Below are positions 6,923-14,751 of a stretch of 19,985 bases of DNA, piece after piece. Made by a program: the position numbers and the translations under genes. Below the pieces are notes generated by a model. The model saw nothing but the letters and a program-made list of their open reading frames with translations, did no database searches and was not told where the DNA came from. The stretch comes from Methanobacteriota archaeon. Its GTDB lineage: Archaea > Methanobacteriota > Methanobacteria > Methanobacteriales > Methanobacteriaceae. The stretch lies in assembly GCA_023409695.1 (NCBI GenBank), contig JAEYQZ010000127.1:1-19985 (forward strand), read 5' to 3'. Position 1 is the first letter of the stretch. Each line of letters starts with the position of its first letter.

Positions 6923-8155
6923 TCATCCCCATCCAAAAATTTTACCGAGTATTGGATTGAATATGTTAAAAAGTGTAATAAATATTGGATTAATGACTGC
7001 AGAAATTTTGAGGATTAATGGATAAAATACATTGGGTATTGTAAGGAATGCACCTATGGTTGCGCCAATATTGGTTCCAACAACAACTATCAAAACTCTA
7101 AAGAGGTTGTTATCCCAGAAGTCCCTTAAACTTTCACAGTCTTTAAAGCCCGCCAGGTCATCCATTCCTACTTTTCTTGATTTAGCTTCTACAATTCCTG
7201 AAAACCATCCTGCAGCAAGAAGAGGGTGTAAAACTGTTAATGGGGCCACAATGAATGCTGTTAATGCAGAATAAATCTTTGATCCGGATAAAATACAACC
7301 TGCAAAGGATAATCCACTTGTTAACAGTACATACTGGAGAATACTGGTTTGTATATTAATTCCGCTTAGAAACGCCATTGCAAATACTGCAATGAAAACT
7401 ACAGGTATTAAAAATAGCAGGATCTGCATGACGGAAAACCTGGATTTCTTAATGCCCAGGAGGTCGTAAAGTGGCGGAATCTCTTCTGGATTATTGATAT
7501 ATCTTGTAATTCCTTCTTTATGTCCTGCACCCACTACAGCAACTACGCTTTCATCTGGAATATCTGTAAGCATTCTTGCCATGTACTGGTCCCTTTCATT
7601 TACCAGAACATCATATGCTTTGGGTGACATTTCCTTAAAATATTCCATTACCTCGTGGAGAGCATCCCCTTCAGTTATACTTTCAATATCTTCAATTTCT
7701 TCATCTTTGCTGAAGAAAGATGCTATTAAACCATATATAAACTTCATTTTTTCAATGATGCTCATTTTGTTTAATGCACGGTTCAGGGTTATTGAAATGT
7801 CACGATCTATTAATGCAATTTTTGCTCCTATTTCGTTTGCTGCTTCTATTGCAGCCATCATCTCTGATCCAGGCTTAACACCTACATCATCACCTATTCT
7901 GCGCTGCATATATGATAAAAATCCACTAACTAAGAATAAGGTCAGGTTGTCGCCTTTAATTAATTTTTTAATTTGAAATTCCTCTTTAGGAGTTTCAACT
8001 CCCTCTTTTTCGTTTAATAGATTAGTATAACGATTAATATCTAGTTCAATAGCAACAACGTCTGGTTTCTTCTCTAAAATCGTATCTCGAACTTTTTCAA
8101 TACTTTTTTCTGATACATGCGCTGTTCCGATTATTTCAAGTGATTCTGGTGCCAT
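6923..8155 (-). CDS. TraB/PrgY family membrane protein
   Basis: This 410-residue protein has an N-terminal TraB domain (about 1-225) with GTAHVSEKS (10-18), VVAIELDINRY and VVAVVGAGHKEGI, motifs also seen in TIKI/PrgY relatives. The C-terminal part (about 240-405) is strongly hydrophobic with four or five membrane segments. The domain resembles metal-dependent proteases of the EreA/ChaN/TIKI fold, and bacterial PrgY reduces pheromone activity, but archaeal members have no known substrate. The start lies 14 bases after comB on the same strand, so they are probably co-transcribed and comB is first. The 157 bases downstream of its stop are AT-rich, with a CATATAATATTC stretch that could be the DUF1922 promoter. 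Confidence 0.87.
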   Translation of the reverse strand: MAPESLEIIGTAHVSEKSIEKVRDTILEKKPDVVAIELDINRYTNLLNEKEGVETPKEEFQIKKLIKGDNLTLFLVSGFLSYMQRRIGDDVGVKPGSEMMAAIEAANEIGAKIALIDRDISITLNRALNKMSIIEKMKFIYGLIASFFSKDEEIEDIESITEGDALHEVMEYFKEMSPKAYDVLVNERDQYMARMLTDIPDESVVAVVGAGHKEGITRYINNPEEIPPLYDLLGIKKSRFSVMQILLFLIPVVFIAVFAMAFLSGINIQTSILQYVLLTSGLSFAGCILSGSKIYSALTAFIVAPLTVLHPLLAAGWFSGIVEAKSRKVGMDDLAGFKDCESLRDFWDNNLFRVLIVVVGTNIGATIGAFLTIPNVFYPLILKISAVINPIFITLFNIFNPILGKIFGWG

Positions 8156-8169
8156 AGCAATCTCACGTT

Positions 8170-8841
8170 TTAATTTGTATAATTTTTAATGATCCCTTTT
8201 TCATATATGGGGATAATATCATATATATTTTTTTTAATACTAAACTTTATGTCTTCCAAAAATCCGAGTTTTTGGAGGGTTAAAGAAGACTTTGAATTCA
8301 TAATCGCTTTTTTAACCATTTCTTCGTCTCTTGATGCCATATATGCTGCTGTGGCCATTTCATCAAGTTCATAATTTTTAAGATAAGATATTATTTCTCC
8401 AGCTCCAAGGAAGTCTTCAATTGCAAATCTTCCCCTAACTCCTGCCATTACAATTTCTATATGATCTTCAGCAATTTCAGAAGCTTTTTGGGCTACAGCT
8501 TTTGCATTTACAAATGATCCAACGAGTGCTGTTGCGTTCATTCCTTCAAGAATTCTTGTACCATTTGTAGTGGTAAGTACAAGTGTATCTCCGCTAAAAT
8601 TTTGTATTGCAACTGGCGAATTTCCAGTATCAAATCCTGGAATTGGAGCTCCATCTCTTTCACCTGCAAGCACTGCATTGTATTTTTTAGCGAGTTTTAT
8701 TGCATTATCTTTATCTTTTACAGCTATAATTTTATTAAAATTATTTAAAGCAACATTTATAGTAGCACTGGCTCTTAAAACGTCTACCATTATTGCAACA
8801 TCTTTAGAGATTGATTTATCTAAACTTAAAGAAACTAACAT
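8170..8841 (-). CDS. comB: 2-phosphosulfolactate phosphatase (coenzyme M biosynthesis)
   Basis: ComB hydrolyses 2-phosphosulfolactate to sulfolactate in the phosphoenolpyruvate route to coenzyme M. Family motifs are plain: MVDVLRASATINVAL near the N-terminus, AGERDGAPIPGFDTGNSP, LVLTTTNGTR and VMAGVRGRFAIEDFLGAGEI. I chose the ATG at 8841 (223 residues) because a GGTG ribosome-binding site lies six bases upstream; a frame opening 12 bases earlier would overlap that site. The product feeds CoM, the methyl carrier used by the Mcr and Mtr enzymes encoded at the right of the window. The traB-like gene follows closely on the same strand. Confidence 0.92.
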   Translation of the reverse strand: MLVSLSLDKSISKDVAIMVDVLRASATINVALNNFNKIIAVKDKDNAIKLAKKYNAVLAGERDGAPIPGFDTGNSPVAIQNFSGDTLVLTTTNGTRILEGMNATALVGSFVNAKAVAQKASEIAEDHIEIVMAGVRGRFAIEDFLGAGEIISYLKNYELDEMATAAYMASRDEEMVKKAIMNSKSSLTLQKLGFLEDIKFSIKKNIYDIIPIYEKGIIKNYTN

Positions 8842-8900
8842 AAAAAACACCAAAAATAAGGAAATTCAATAAATAAAAAACGAAATTTGGGGGGTATTTA

Positions 8901-8949
8901 TTTAATTTTTCAGCAAATCAAAAACGTCTTTACAAAAACGATTTCTAAC
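8901..8949 (-). repeat. Tandem duplication of TRAM gene 3' end, downstream decayed copy
   Basis: This stretch repeats 8951-9000 with a few substitutions and a 2-base deletion. Shared blocks are TTTTTCAGCAAA, AAAACGTCTT and ACAAAAACGATTT (plus-strand reading). On the minus strand it would read ...GCT GAA AAA TTA AAT after frame breaks, mirroring the end of the TRAM gene (GFAEKIS). It abuts the coding copy directly. Confidence 0.75.
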
Positions 8950-9166
8950 TAATTTTTTCAGCAAAACCAAAACGTCTTCTTACAGAAACGATTTTAACTT
9001 TAACTTCTTCTCCAGCTTTTGTACCGGGTACAAATACCACAAAACCATTTATGCGGGTAATTCCGTCGCCTTCTTTACCTACATCTTCTATCTTCACGTC
9101 ATATTCTTCCCCTTCTGAAATAGGGGCAGTTTTTGGACCTTGATCTGTTCCGAACAATTCATTCAC
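8945..9166 (-). CDS. TRAM-domain small RNA-binding protein
   Basis: This 73-residue protein is almost entirely a TRAM domain: EGEEYDVKIEDVGKEGDGITRINGFVVFVPGTKAGEEVKVKIVSVRRRFGFAEK. Stand-alone TRAM proteins are abundant in methanogens, bind RNA, and have been linked to RNA chaperone or cold-adaptation roles. The call takes the GTG at 9166; a TTG at 9157 (giving MFGTDQGPK) is a fair alternative, since GGAAGTGA stands a few bases before it. The C-terminal codons lie in one copy of a direct tandem duplication whose second copy lies immediately downstream, and the stop falls at the junction. Confidence 0.87.
   Translation of the reverse strand: MNELFGTDQGPKTAPISEGEEYDVKIEDVGKEGDGITRINGFVVFVPGTKAGEEVKVKIVSVRRRFGFAEKIS
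8951..9000 (-). repeat. Tandem duplication of TRAM gene 3' end, coding copy
   Basis: This stretch encodes the last residues KIVSVRRRFGFAEKI of the TRAM protein and matches 8901-8949 over nearly its whole length with an offset of 48-50 bases. Confidence 0.75.
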
Positions 9167-9267
9167 TTCCTTCGACCAAAACTAAGTTAGTCTTATTTAA
9201 ATATACGGTTAAGTTATTATATAAATGTTTTCATAACATTATTAACAATTGTATATTTACATGATTT

Positions 9268-9280
9268 AAGGAATTTCCTT
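9268..9280. repeat. Short palindrome in divergent intergenic region
   Basis: AAGGAA and TTCCTT flank a single base. It sits between the divergent TRAM and unknown-protein genes, where an operator could lie. It is too short to call with confidence. Confidence 0.25.
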
Positions 9281-9377
9281 GGTTTAAAATAATATTTAAG
9301 TGTTTTGATAATGCATATAAAATTAAAAATATGTTAAACTAAACTAAATTTGAATTAATTGATAAAAATTTAAGAGG

Positions 9378-9659
9378 ATGATGGGCTTGAACGACGACGA
9401 TAAAACAATTGAATCAATGGTAGAAGAGTATAAAATGAGTATGGGTGGGTCATTTTTCAATGATTTCACTAAAAAACCTGACAAAAATATTGAATTAGAA
9501 GAACTAATAATTAAAAAGGGGATAGATAATCATCTTTTTGATACTCATGAACTGTTGTCAATTTATGATAATTTATCTGAGTATAATAAGAGAGAATTTT
9601 TCCAAAGAGTAGTAGTGGCATTTATTAAATTTAAATTTCAGGAAAATACTGTGAAATAA
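9378..9659 (+). CDS. Small hypothetical protein, acidic N-terminus
   Basis: I do not recognise this 93-residue protein. It starts with an acidic stretch (NDDDKTIESMVEEY), then MSMGGSFFNDFTKKP, and ends in a predicted helical part rich in charged and aromatic residues (LLSIYDNLSEYNKREFFQRVVVAFIKFKF). There is no signal peptide or clear membrane segment, and no metal-binding cysteine or histidine cluster. GAGG stands at 9374-9377, directly before the ATG at 9378, which is too close. The ATG at 9381 or the TTG at 9387 (about nine bases after GAGG) may be the real start. The long upstream spacer (9167-9377) is AT-rich and suits its own promoter. The length and codon pattern make it likely to be real. 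Confidence 0.65.
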   Translation: MMGLNDDDKTIESMVEEYKMSMGGSFFNDFTKKPDKNIELEELIIKKGIDNHLFDTHELLSIYDNLSEYNKREFFQRVVVAFIKFKFQENTVK

Positions 9660-9724
9660 TTTGATTAGGGCATGAAATTGTTCAATTTAAATAAATTAGT
9701 TTACTTCTATATTTTGAGCCTTGA

Positions 9725-9988
9725 TTATTCTCCACCAGTTATAACATCTAAATCTTCTTGGGTAAGCGGTTTTCCTTTTAAAAGTACCTTTTCTCCAATT
9801 GCATCGATCATATTGCATGGAATAACTTTGGTTTCGCCTCGCCCTATTTTACCTGTGAGACCTCCTTCTCTAAGTACGAGGCCTTCAATTCTGCGGTTTC
9901 TAAAATCCAAATCTATATCTTCTACTTCGCCAAGTACATTTCCTTTATCATCTATTACTTCTTTACCTTTAATTTCGTCTATTTTCAT
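9725..9988 (-). CDS. PRC-barrel domain protein
   Basis: This 87-residue protein is a single PRC-barrel: MKIDEIKGKEVIDDKGNVLGEVEDIDLD, then RRIEGLVLREGG, GRGETKVIPCNMIDAIGEKVLLKGKP. The start at 9988 is preferred because GGTGATT sits about three bases upstream; the frame can be extended 12 bases to 10000 but that would bury the site. Small PRC-barrel proteins in archaea are found with RNA-processing and cell-division functions (CdpB and similar), but this one cannot be assigned. It converges with the unknown gene at 9378, with 65 bases between them. Confidence 0.85.
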   Translation of the reverse strand: MKIDEIKGKEVIDDKGNVLGEVEDIDLDFRNRRIEGLVLREGGLTGKIGRGETKVIPCNMIDAIGEKVLLKGKPLTQEDLDVITGGE

Positions 9989-10134
9989 ATTAATCACCAT
10001 TTTAATTAATTATAATCTATTTTAATTTATATAGGATGTTTTAATCTAGATTTAAGTCTTTTCAATTGTTTAATTATCTCTAATAGGTGGTTTGCATTCC
10101 ATTTGTAATACTAATTATATTATTTTTAATATAT

Positions 10135-10153
10135 AAAAATTCGGTGAATTTTT
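10135..10153. repeat. Perfect 8-bp inverted repeat with 3-base loop
   Basis: AAAAATTC and GAATTTTT are separated by GGT. It lies in the roughly 300-bp spacer (9989-10286) between the divergent PRC-barrel gene and the mmp7-coupled gene. The same spacer holds the recurrent motif at 10170-10190 and an A/T-rich stretch near 10255-10270 that could be a TATA region for the gene at 10287. A hairpin is possible but weak because of its AT content. Confidence 0.3.
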
Positions 10154-10286
10154 GCATATGATACAAAGCTTAAAAAACGTGCTGCATTTTACATCAATAA
10201 ATTCCATGATTTTTGGGCAGTGATTATAATTTCATTTCAACTGATAAAAACATCAAATTTAAATATTTTAAAACCAAGGATAGACT

Positions 10287-10802
10287 ATGAAATTTTCCTT
10301 AAAAGTTGTAACAACTCCTATGTGTGAAGAAATAGTAAAACTTGCGGGTATTTCAAACTATATAGTAAATAAAACTCCTGATTCAGTTGGAGCCGATATA
10401 GCTGTTGTTTTGTCCGAAACTAAATTATCCACTAAATCCATTAAAATTAAACTCAATACATTCTCACAGATTAAAGAAAGTATAGAAATGCTTTCTAAGG
10501 AGTTTGAAACTTCCCCTTTAGATTATCAAATTAAAGAAATTGCAGGATCCAAGAAAAATCGAAAGATAAAAGTAAAAGTTTATTCAAATTTTTTAAAAGA
10601 GATAGTAAAAGATATGGGCTTTAATGTGGTTGATAAAGAGTATAATTTTGTAGTTTATCCTGATTATATGAAAGATAACGTAGTAAATGAAAATGTAGAA
10701 ATCGTTGAGATACCATCCCACAAAAATGTGCCTTTATCTGCAATAGAAAGAGCTGAAATGAGGTATAACATTCTGGAGAAAAGATTATGTATGAAACCTT
10801 AA
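10287..10802 (+). CDS. Unrecognised methanogen protein translationally coupled to mmp7
   Basis: I do not recognise a named family for these 171 residues. The N-terminal half (FSLKVVTTPMCEEIVKLAG...ADIAVVLSE) and the later segment (RKIKVKVYSNFLKEIVKDMG...YNFVVYPDY) look alike: a beta strand, a helix with EIVK, a glycine, then a hydrophobic strand. This suggests two related alpha/beta units. The tail (PLSAIERAEMRYNILEKRL) looks helical. There is no signal peptide, membrane segment or metal-binding cluster. AAGGAT precedes the ATG. The last 16 bases overlap the start of mmp7, so the two are surely co-translated. This context points to MCR assembly or activation, but that is inference. It does not resemble Mmp17 as I remember it. 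Confidence 0.8.
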   Translation: MKFSLKVVTTPMCEEIVKLAGISNYIVNKTPDSVGADIAVVLSETKLSTKSIKIKLNTFSQIKESIEMLSKEFETSPLDYQIKEIAGSKKNRKIKVKVYSNFLKEIVKDMGFNVVDKEYNFVVYPDYMKDNVVNENVEIVEIPSHKNVPLSAIERAEMRYNILEKRLCMKP

Positions 10803-11698
10803 CTTACACTGGAGGAGTTCACAAGCATGAAGAGATTACTGAGCTTATAGAAGATTTAGGTGGGTTTGTACTACAGGAAAACCTGAGCCAGATGGATCTG
10901 GTCATAACACTCGCTGTTCCAATAGAAGACGTAGATAAAGTCCAGGAAAAGGCAAAAGAACTCCTTGGAACAGTAAAAATAGCTCCAATGGCAGGTACCG
11001 AGATTGCTATAGTTTCTCCAACTCTTGCAAGGCAGCACCTTCCCCATTCTGCGTGTGATATTTCAGAATATCTCAGAAGATATGGGGCAAAGGACAATAT
11101 GATCGGGCTTTCCCGCGGAGCTGGAAAAGGTATATCAAGAATTTCACAGGATGAAAAAAAGCTAATTGAAGAACATGATCTGGCTGTTTTCGCGCTTGGA
11201 AGCTTTAGAGAATGTATATTAAATAAAATACATCTTTTTGAAGACCTTGAAATTCCTGTAGTTGTAACAGGGGCTCCAGATATAGATGTCAATGATATCC
11301 CTGGAGCAAGTGCTTATGTGGGAGGATTAGGCAGAATCCCAAGCAGGCTTAAACGTGGAGAGAATATAAGGGCACTTAGGAGTCTGGCTGAAACTGTGGA
11401 AGGAATTCTTGATGATAGAAGAAAAGAAATAACTGAAGATCCACCTATTGTGCCATCAATACTTGTAAAAACAGAAATTGAAAACCAGATACATGCATTA
11501 AAAGACGTTTATTCGCCAGCACCTGTTGTAAGTCAGCTGGATGGGGTAAGGGTTAAATTAAATTATGATGAATATAAAGATGAAATTGGAAAAGTTAAGG
11601 TGGATGAGTACGTTTTAGAGGATGTTTCTGAAATAAAACGTTCCATGATGTACGATTATATTCTGGTTAAGCTGTTACCTGAATCTTCTATTCTTTGA
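10787..11698 (+). CDS. mmp7: Methanogenesis marker protein 7 (MCR activation complex component)
   Basis: This 303-residue protein fits the methanogenesis marker 7 family (TIGR03274) in length and in signature stretches: TYTGGVHKHEEI at the start, APMAGTEIAIVSPTLARQHLPHSACDISEYLRRYGAK, GLSRGAGKGIS, ALGSFRECI, VVTGAPD and YVGGLGRIPSRLKRGENIRAL. Mmp7 was identified together with McrC, Mmp3 and Mmp17 in the component A3a complex that, with ATP and protein A2, reduces the nickel of coenzyme F430 in MCR to the active Ni(I) state. GGAG lies about ten bases before the ATG, within the upstream gene. It is transcribed towards the metallophosphoesterase; a 179-base AT-rich spacer separates them. Confidence 0.85.
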   Translation: MYETLTYTGGVHKHEEITELIEDLGGFVLQENLSQMDLVITLAVPIEDVDKVQEKAKELLGTVKIAPMAGTEIAIVSPTLARQHLPHSACDISEYLRRYGAKDNMIGLSRGAGKGISRISQDEKKLIEEHDLAVFALGSFRECILNKIHLFEDLEIPVVVTGAPDIDVNDIPGASAYVGGLGRIPSRLKRGENIRALRSLAETVEGILDDRRKEITEDPPIVPSILVKTEIENQIHALKDVYSPAPVVSQLDGVRVKLNYDEYKDEIGKVKVDEYVLEDVSEIKRSMMYDYILVKLLPESSIL

Positions 11699-11877
11699 GG
11701 TTGTAGCTAAACTCTATGAATAAAACACTTTTAGATTTTACCAATTTTTTATTTTATTATCAACTGGAGTTTCAATTAATTTCTATAATTTAGAGATAAA
11801 TTAAAATATTATGTGGTATAAAATTAATAATGTACCTGTAATAAGATTAAAAACTGGTTTTGTATTGGAGTTTAAAA

Positions 11878-12948
11878 ATGAGAAGAATTATTCAGCTTGC
11901 TTTATTCTTATCTGTATTTTTCTTAGGATTTCTGGCTATTGACTATTATATTTTTAATAGATTAGGCATGCTGTTAGGTGTATCTCAGACCCTAATCACA
12001 ATACTTGTAATTATATTTACTGCTGCTTATCCTGTTGCAGCGATACTTGAAGGCACGTTATCCAATGAATTTACACGCGTAATTTATACATTATCTGCTA
12101 CATGGATGGGTGTTGCACTTATTTTAGGATATACTCTTCTTGCCTATGAACTAGTGAATTTTGTATTCCATATTCCTTCATTTACTGCGGGAATTGCAGT
12201 ACTTGTAGTTGCTTTTGTTATAAGTCTATACTCAATTATTAACAGTTTATATTTGAATATTAAAGAAATTGAGATACCGATACAAAATTTGGAACGCGAA
12301 TTGAAAATTGCTCAAATAAGTGACACTCATATCGGGCCTACTCGAAATTCGGGATTCATGAAAGAAATAGTTAAAAAAATCACCCCTTTAAACCCGGATT
12401 TGGTGTTAATAACAGGAGACCTTGTTGAAGGAACTGTAGGTTTGCATCCTTCCATGTTTGATTCAACTAATAACCTTAAATCCAAGATTTTTTTTGTAAC
12501 AGGCAATCATGATGTGTATGGTGGATTGGAAAACGTTTTTGAAATTCTTAAAACTACCAATATAAATATACTGCGAAACGAAGTGGTTGAATTTGAAGGT
12601 TTACAGATAGTTGGGGTAGAATATTCAACCCAGAGAAATTACCTCAAAACTGTACTTTCAGAATTAGAAATTGATAAATCAAAGCCTTCACTTCTCATGT
12701 ATCATGTACCTATAGAAGTTGAATTTGCAAATGAAGCTGGTATTGACCTTCAGCTTTCAGGGCATACTCATAAAGGGCAGATATTTCCATTAAACTTCCT
12801 TGGAAAACTTGTTTTTCCATATTTCAATGGCTTATATAATCATAATGGAACACAAGTTTATGTATCTCCAGGAACTGGAACATGGGGTCCTCCAATGAGA
12901 TCTGGTTCTAGAAGTGAAATAACTTTAATTAATCTCAAAAAGAAGTAA
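11878..12948 (+). CDS. Membrane-anchored metallophosphoesterase (YkuE-like)
   Basis: The start at 11878 is supported by GGAG seven bases upstream; an in-frame TTG at 11860 would lie before that site. The 356-residue protein has about four N-terminal membrane segments (roughly 3-22, 34-57, 73-97, 102-123), then a calcineurin-like phosphoesterase domain. All metal-site motifs are present: ISDTHIG (Asp149, His151), ITGDLVEG (Asp181), TGNHDVYGG (Asn210 to Asp212), MYHVP (His276) and SGHTHKGQ (His296, His298). A late GTWGPPMRSGSRSEI stretch is typical of this subfamily. Bacterial relatives act on lipid or nucleotide phosphodiesters; the substrate here is unknown. It has no obvious functional tie to the methanogenesis genes beside it. 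Confidence 0.88.
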   Translation: MRRIIQLALFLSVFFLGFLAIDYYIFNRLGMLLGVSQTLITILVIIFTAAYPVAAILEGTLSNEFTRVIYTLSATWMGVALILGYTLLAYELVNFVFHIPSFTAGIAVLVVAFVISLYSIINSLYLNIKEIEIPIQNLERELKIAQISDTHIGPTRNSGFMKEIVKKITPLNPDLVLITGDLVEGTVGLHPSMFDSTNNLKSKIFFVTGNHDVYGGLENVFEILKTTNINILRNEVVEFEGLQIVGVEYSTQRNYLKTVLSELEIDKSKPSLLMYHVPIEVEFANEAGIDLQLSGHTHKGQIFPLNFLGKLVFPYFNGLYNHNGTQVYVSPGTGTWGPPMRSGSRSEITLINLKKK

Positions 12949-13267
12949 TTGGGGATATATGTAGATACTATTTTTTTATATTTTGAATATAATTAAAATA
13001 ATGAAATTATATTAAATAAAAATAAACTAATAATAAATGTCTGTTTCTAACGTTAAAACGGTTTAAATTGCATTATTTGGTCTTGACAATTTTAAAACTT
13101 TCAGAATTTTCAAATACAATTAGTCATTGGAACAGAATTAGTTTTGAACACGTACAATTCAACTATAAATTCAGATAGCAAGCCTATGTTGGTTGGATCA
13201 TGAGACAATTTACTGCCAACTATTATGATCTCAGTTAATTAAATTCATCTAAAATAGATATGGAAGT
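12949..13267. other. AT-rich spacer between convergent genes
   Basis: About 319 bases between the metallophosphoesterase and mmp10, which converge. I see no open frame of interest, no RNA gene and no strong hairpin; only short complementary fragments (for example TGAGA and TCTCA about 30 bases apart near 13201-13235). Confidence 0.5.
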
Positions 13268-14515
13268 TTATTTTCTAACTCCAAAGAAGTTTATTGCTTC
13301 TATCAAATCTTGAAAAGCAACTAATTCGTGTTTTAGTACATCTTGACTGTTTAAAGTCCCGCTCATTTCTCCATCCACTGTTAATTTATCCGGACCTCTT
13401 GCAACAAGCCGATTTACACCGTCGCTACTTAAAATTTCTTCAGCAACTTTATCGTGTACATATGCACGGCCAGGTAGTATTACAGTGTCTTTTAACTGGC
13501 TGAAATCTATCTCTTCAATGTCTTTTTGAGTAATAAGACAGCCAATATCCTGGTCTACTGCAACAACATTAACAAGGTCTGATGCTTCAATATTTCCAAT
13601 TATTTTTTCTATAAAAGGAGCTGCAACCTTACTTGTTACTATGGTGGCTTCTGAAGTGACTTTAGATAATATATCTAAGTACTCTTTATTTTTATCCTTT
13701 GAAATTGCAAAAGGAGTATCGTTATCTGGATCGCAAAGTGGAGTTCCTGTAACTTTGAAATTGAATTCGTCGTTAATTTTTCTAACTAATGCTTCAAATT
13801 CATCAAGTTCGTGGGGAACTACTCCATCTAACACTGGTTCATTACCTAATATTAAACCTTGATTCCTAAAATTAGCAAATCTCATGAGTATGAATGCTTT
13901 TGCACCCCAATCCTCTAAAGTAGAACATGTTTTAAACAAATCTTCGCCATCATTTACTCCAGGTACTATAACCGAAGCAGCATGTACTTCTGAGCTTTCA
14001 CAGAATATTTGAAGGGCCTTAATTGATTCTTCGGCAGTTTTATCATTTACCCATTCTCTTCTTATCTGTGGATCTGTAGAAAATACAGTAAATGTTACTT
14101 CGCTGACTTCCTTTGAAACAAGATCTTCTGCCATTTTAGCGTCGTTGATACCTTTACCGCTGGTATATCCAAGGTGTACCGGTAGCCCAAAATCAGAGAA
14201 TGCAGAAACTACGTCAAATAAGTGAGGATAACAGCTTACATCTCCTCCCCCACTTATGTTTACTTTTAAATTAGCATCACGATAGTTCCCTAACATAAGT
14301 GAGTTTTGTACGGAGCTTATGACAAAAAAAGGTGATTGAAATTCATTTCCTGTTTCTCTAACACCAGTTGTACAACTCTCACATCCAACTTTACCTAGAG
14401 AACAATTTTTGCATCCTAGAGCTTCTGTGCCTTTAACTTTTCTAAAGTAACAGTATTTACAAAAACCGTTACAGTCTTTCCCAGGTATTCCACCTACATC
14501 AGCTACGATTTGCAT
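13268..14515 (-). CDS. mmp10: Methanogenesis marker protein 10, radical SAM arginine methyltransferase for McrA
   Basis: This 415-residue protein has the radical SAM cluster motif Cys15-x3-Cys19-x2-Cys22 (CNGFCKYC) near the N-terminus. It is followed by a second cysteine-rich segment (Cys35, Cys38, Cys45, Cys48) typical of Mmp10, then NISGGGDVSCYPHLF and VHLGYTSGKG. Mmp10 is a B12-dependent radical SAM enzyme that makes 5-C-(S)-methylarginine in the McrA active-site region; the target arginine is present in this window's McrA (Arg271). The gene diverges from mcrB, with 296 bases between their starts. The ATG at 14515 lacks a strong Shine-Dalgarno, so a leaderless mRNA is possible. The last 130 residues are a further domain with no motif I can name. 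Confidence 0.92.
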   Translation of the reverse strand: MQIVADVGGIPGKDCNGFCKYCYFRKVKGTEALGCKNCSLGKVGCESCTTGVRETGNEFQSPFFVISSVQNSLMLGNYRDANLKVNISGGGDVSCYPHLFDVVSAFSDFGLPVHLGYTSGKGINDAKMAEDLVSKEVSEVTFTVFSTDPQIRREWVNDKTAEESIKALQIFCESSEVHAASVIVPGVNDGEDLFKTCSTLEDWGAKAFILMRFANFRNQGLILGNEPVLDGVVPHELDEFEALVRKINDEFNFKVTGTPLCDPDNDTPFAISKDKNKEYLDILSKVTSEATIVTSKVAAPFIEKIIGNIEASDLVNVVAVDQDIGCLITQKDIEEIDFSQLKDTVILPGRAYVHDKVAEEILSSDGVNRLVARGPDKLTVDGEMSGTLNSQDVLKHELVAFQDLIEAINFFGVRK

Positions 14516-14654
14516 AGTATCTACTTTGTTTTAACACATAAAATAAATAATTTCCTAAAAAAATTGAACTAATTGCATCAAAAAGTGATAAAATATACTA
14601 GATAAACATAAGGAGATTATACTTTATAAGTCTTTCTACTTTAATCAGAAAGAA

Positions 14655-14672
14655 AGTTTAATAATATATAAG
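14655..14672 (+). promoter_or_regulatory. Probable BRE/TATA element of the mcr operon
   Basis: AAGTTTAATAATATATAA fits the archaeal BRE plus TATA pattern and lies about 140 bases before mcrB. A second TATA-like stretch, ACTTTATAAG, is at 14621-14630 and could be an upstream promoter. If the element at 14655-14672 is used, transcription would begin near 14694 and leave a leader of about 118 bases. The assignment is by pattern only. Confidence 0.45.
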
Positions 14673-14720
14673 ACTACAAATTCAGTCTCGTATATCAATA
14701 TGTACTAAAAATGATTCCAC

Positions 14721-14751
14721 TATAAATGAGTGCTGGCAAGGCTCATTTATA
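14721..14751 (+). promoter_or_regulatory. Perfect 10-bp inverted repeat in the predicted mcr leader
   Basis: TATAAATGAG (14721-14730) and CTCATTTATA (14742-14751) are exact complements around an 11-base loop (TGCTGGCAAGG). If transcription starts near 14694, it forms a hairpin in the 5' leader about 60 bases before mcrB. It could also be a double-stranded operator, since it is palindromic with an 11-base centre. No T-run follows, so it is not a classical terminator. Confidence 0.55.

Noticed and set aside
7494..7976. Plus-strand 160-codon frame
   Set aside because: It lies wholly inside the TraB-family gene on the other strand and has no family-like sequence.
9672..10025. Plus-strand 117-codon frame rich in serine and proline
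   Set aside because: It is antisense to the PRC-barrel gene, which has a good ribosome-binding site and a clear domain.
10819..11292. Minus-strand 157-codon frame inside mmp7
   Set aside because: Composition typical of an antisense shadow, with cysteine and serine runs and no ribosome-binding site; mmp7 motifs on the plus strand are clear.
13020..13260. Possible RNA or hairpin near 13196-13235
   Set aside because: Complementary segments are only about five bases and separated by about 25; no stable fold is evident by eye.
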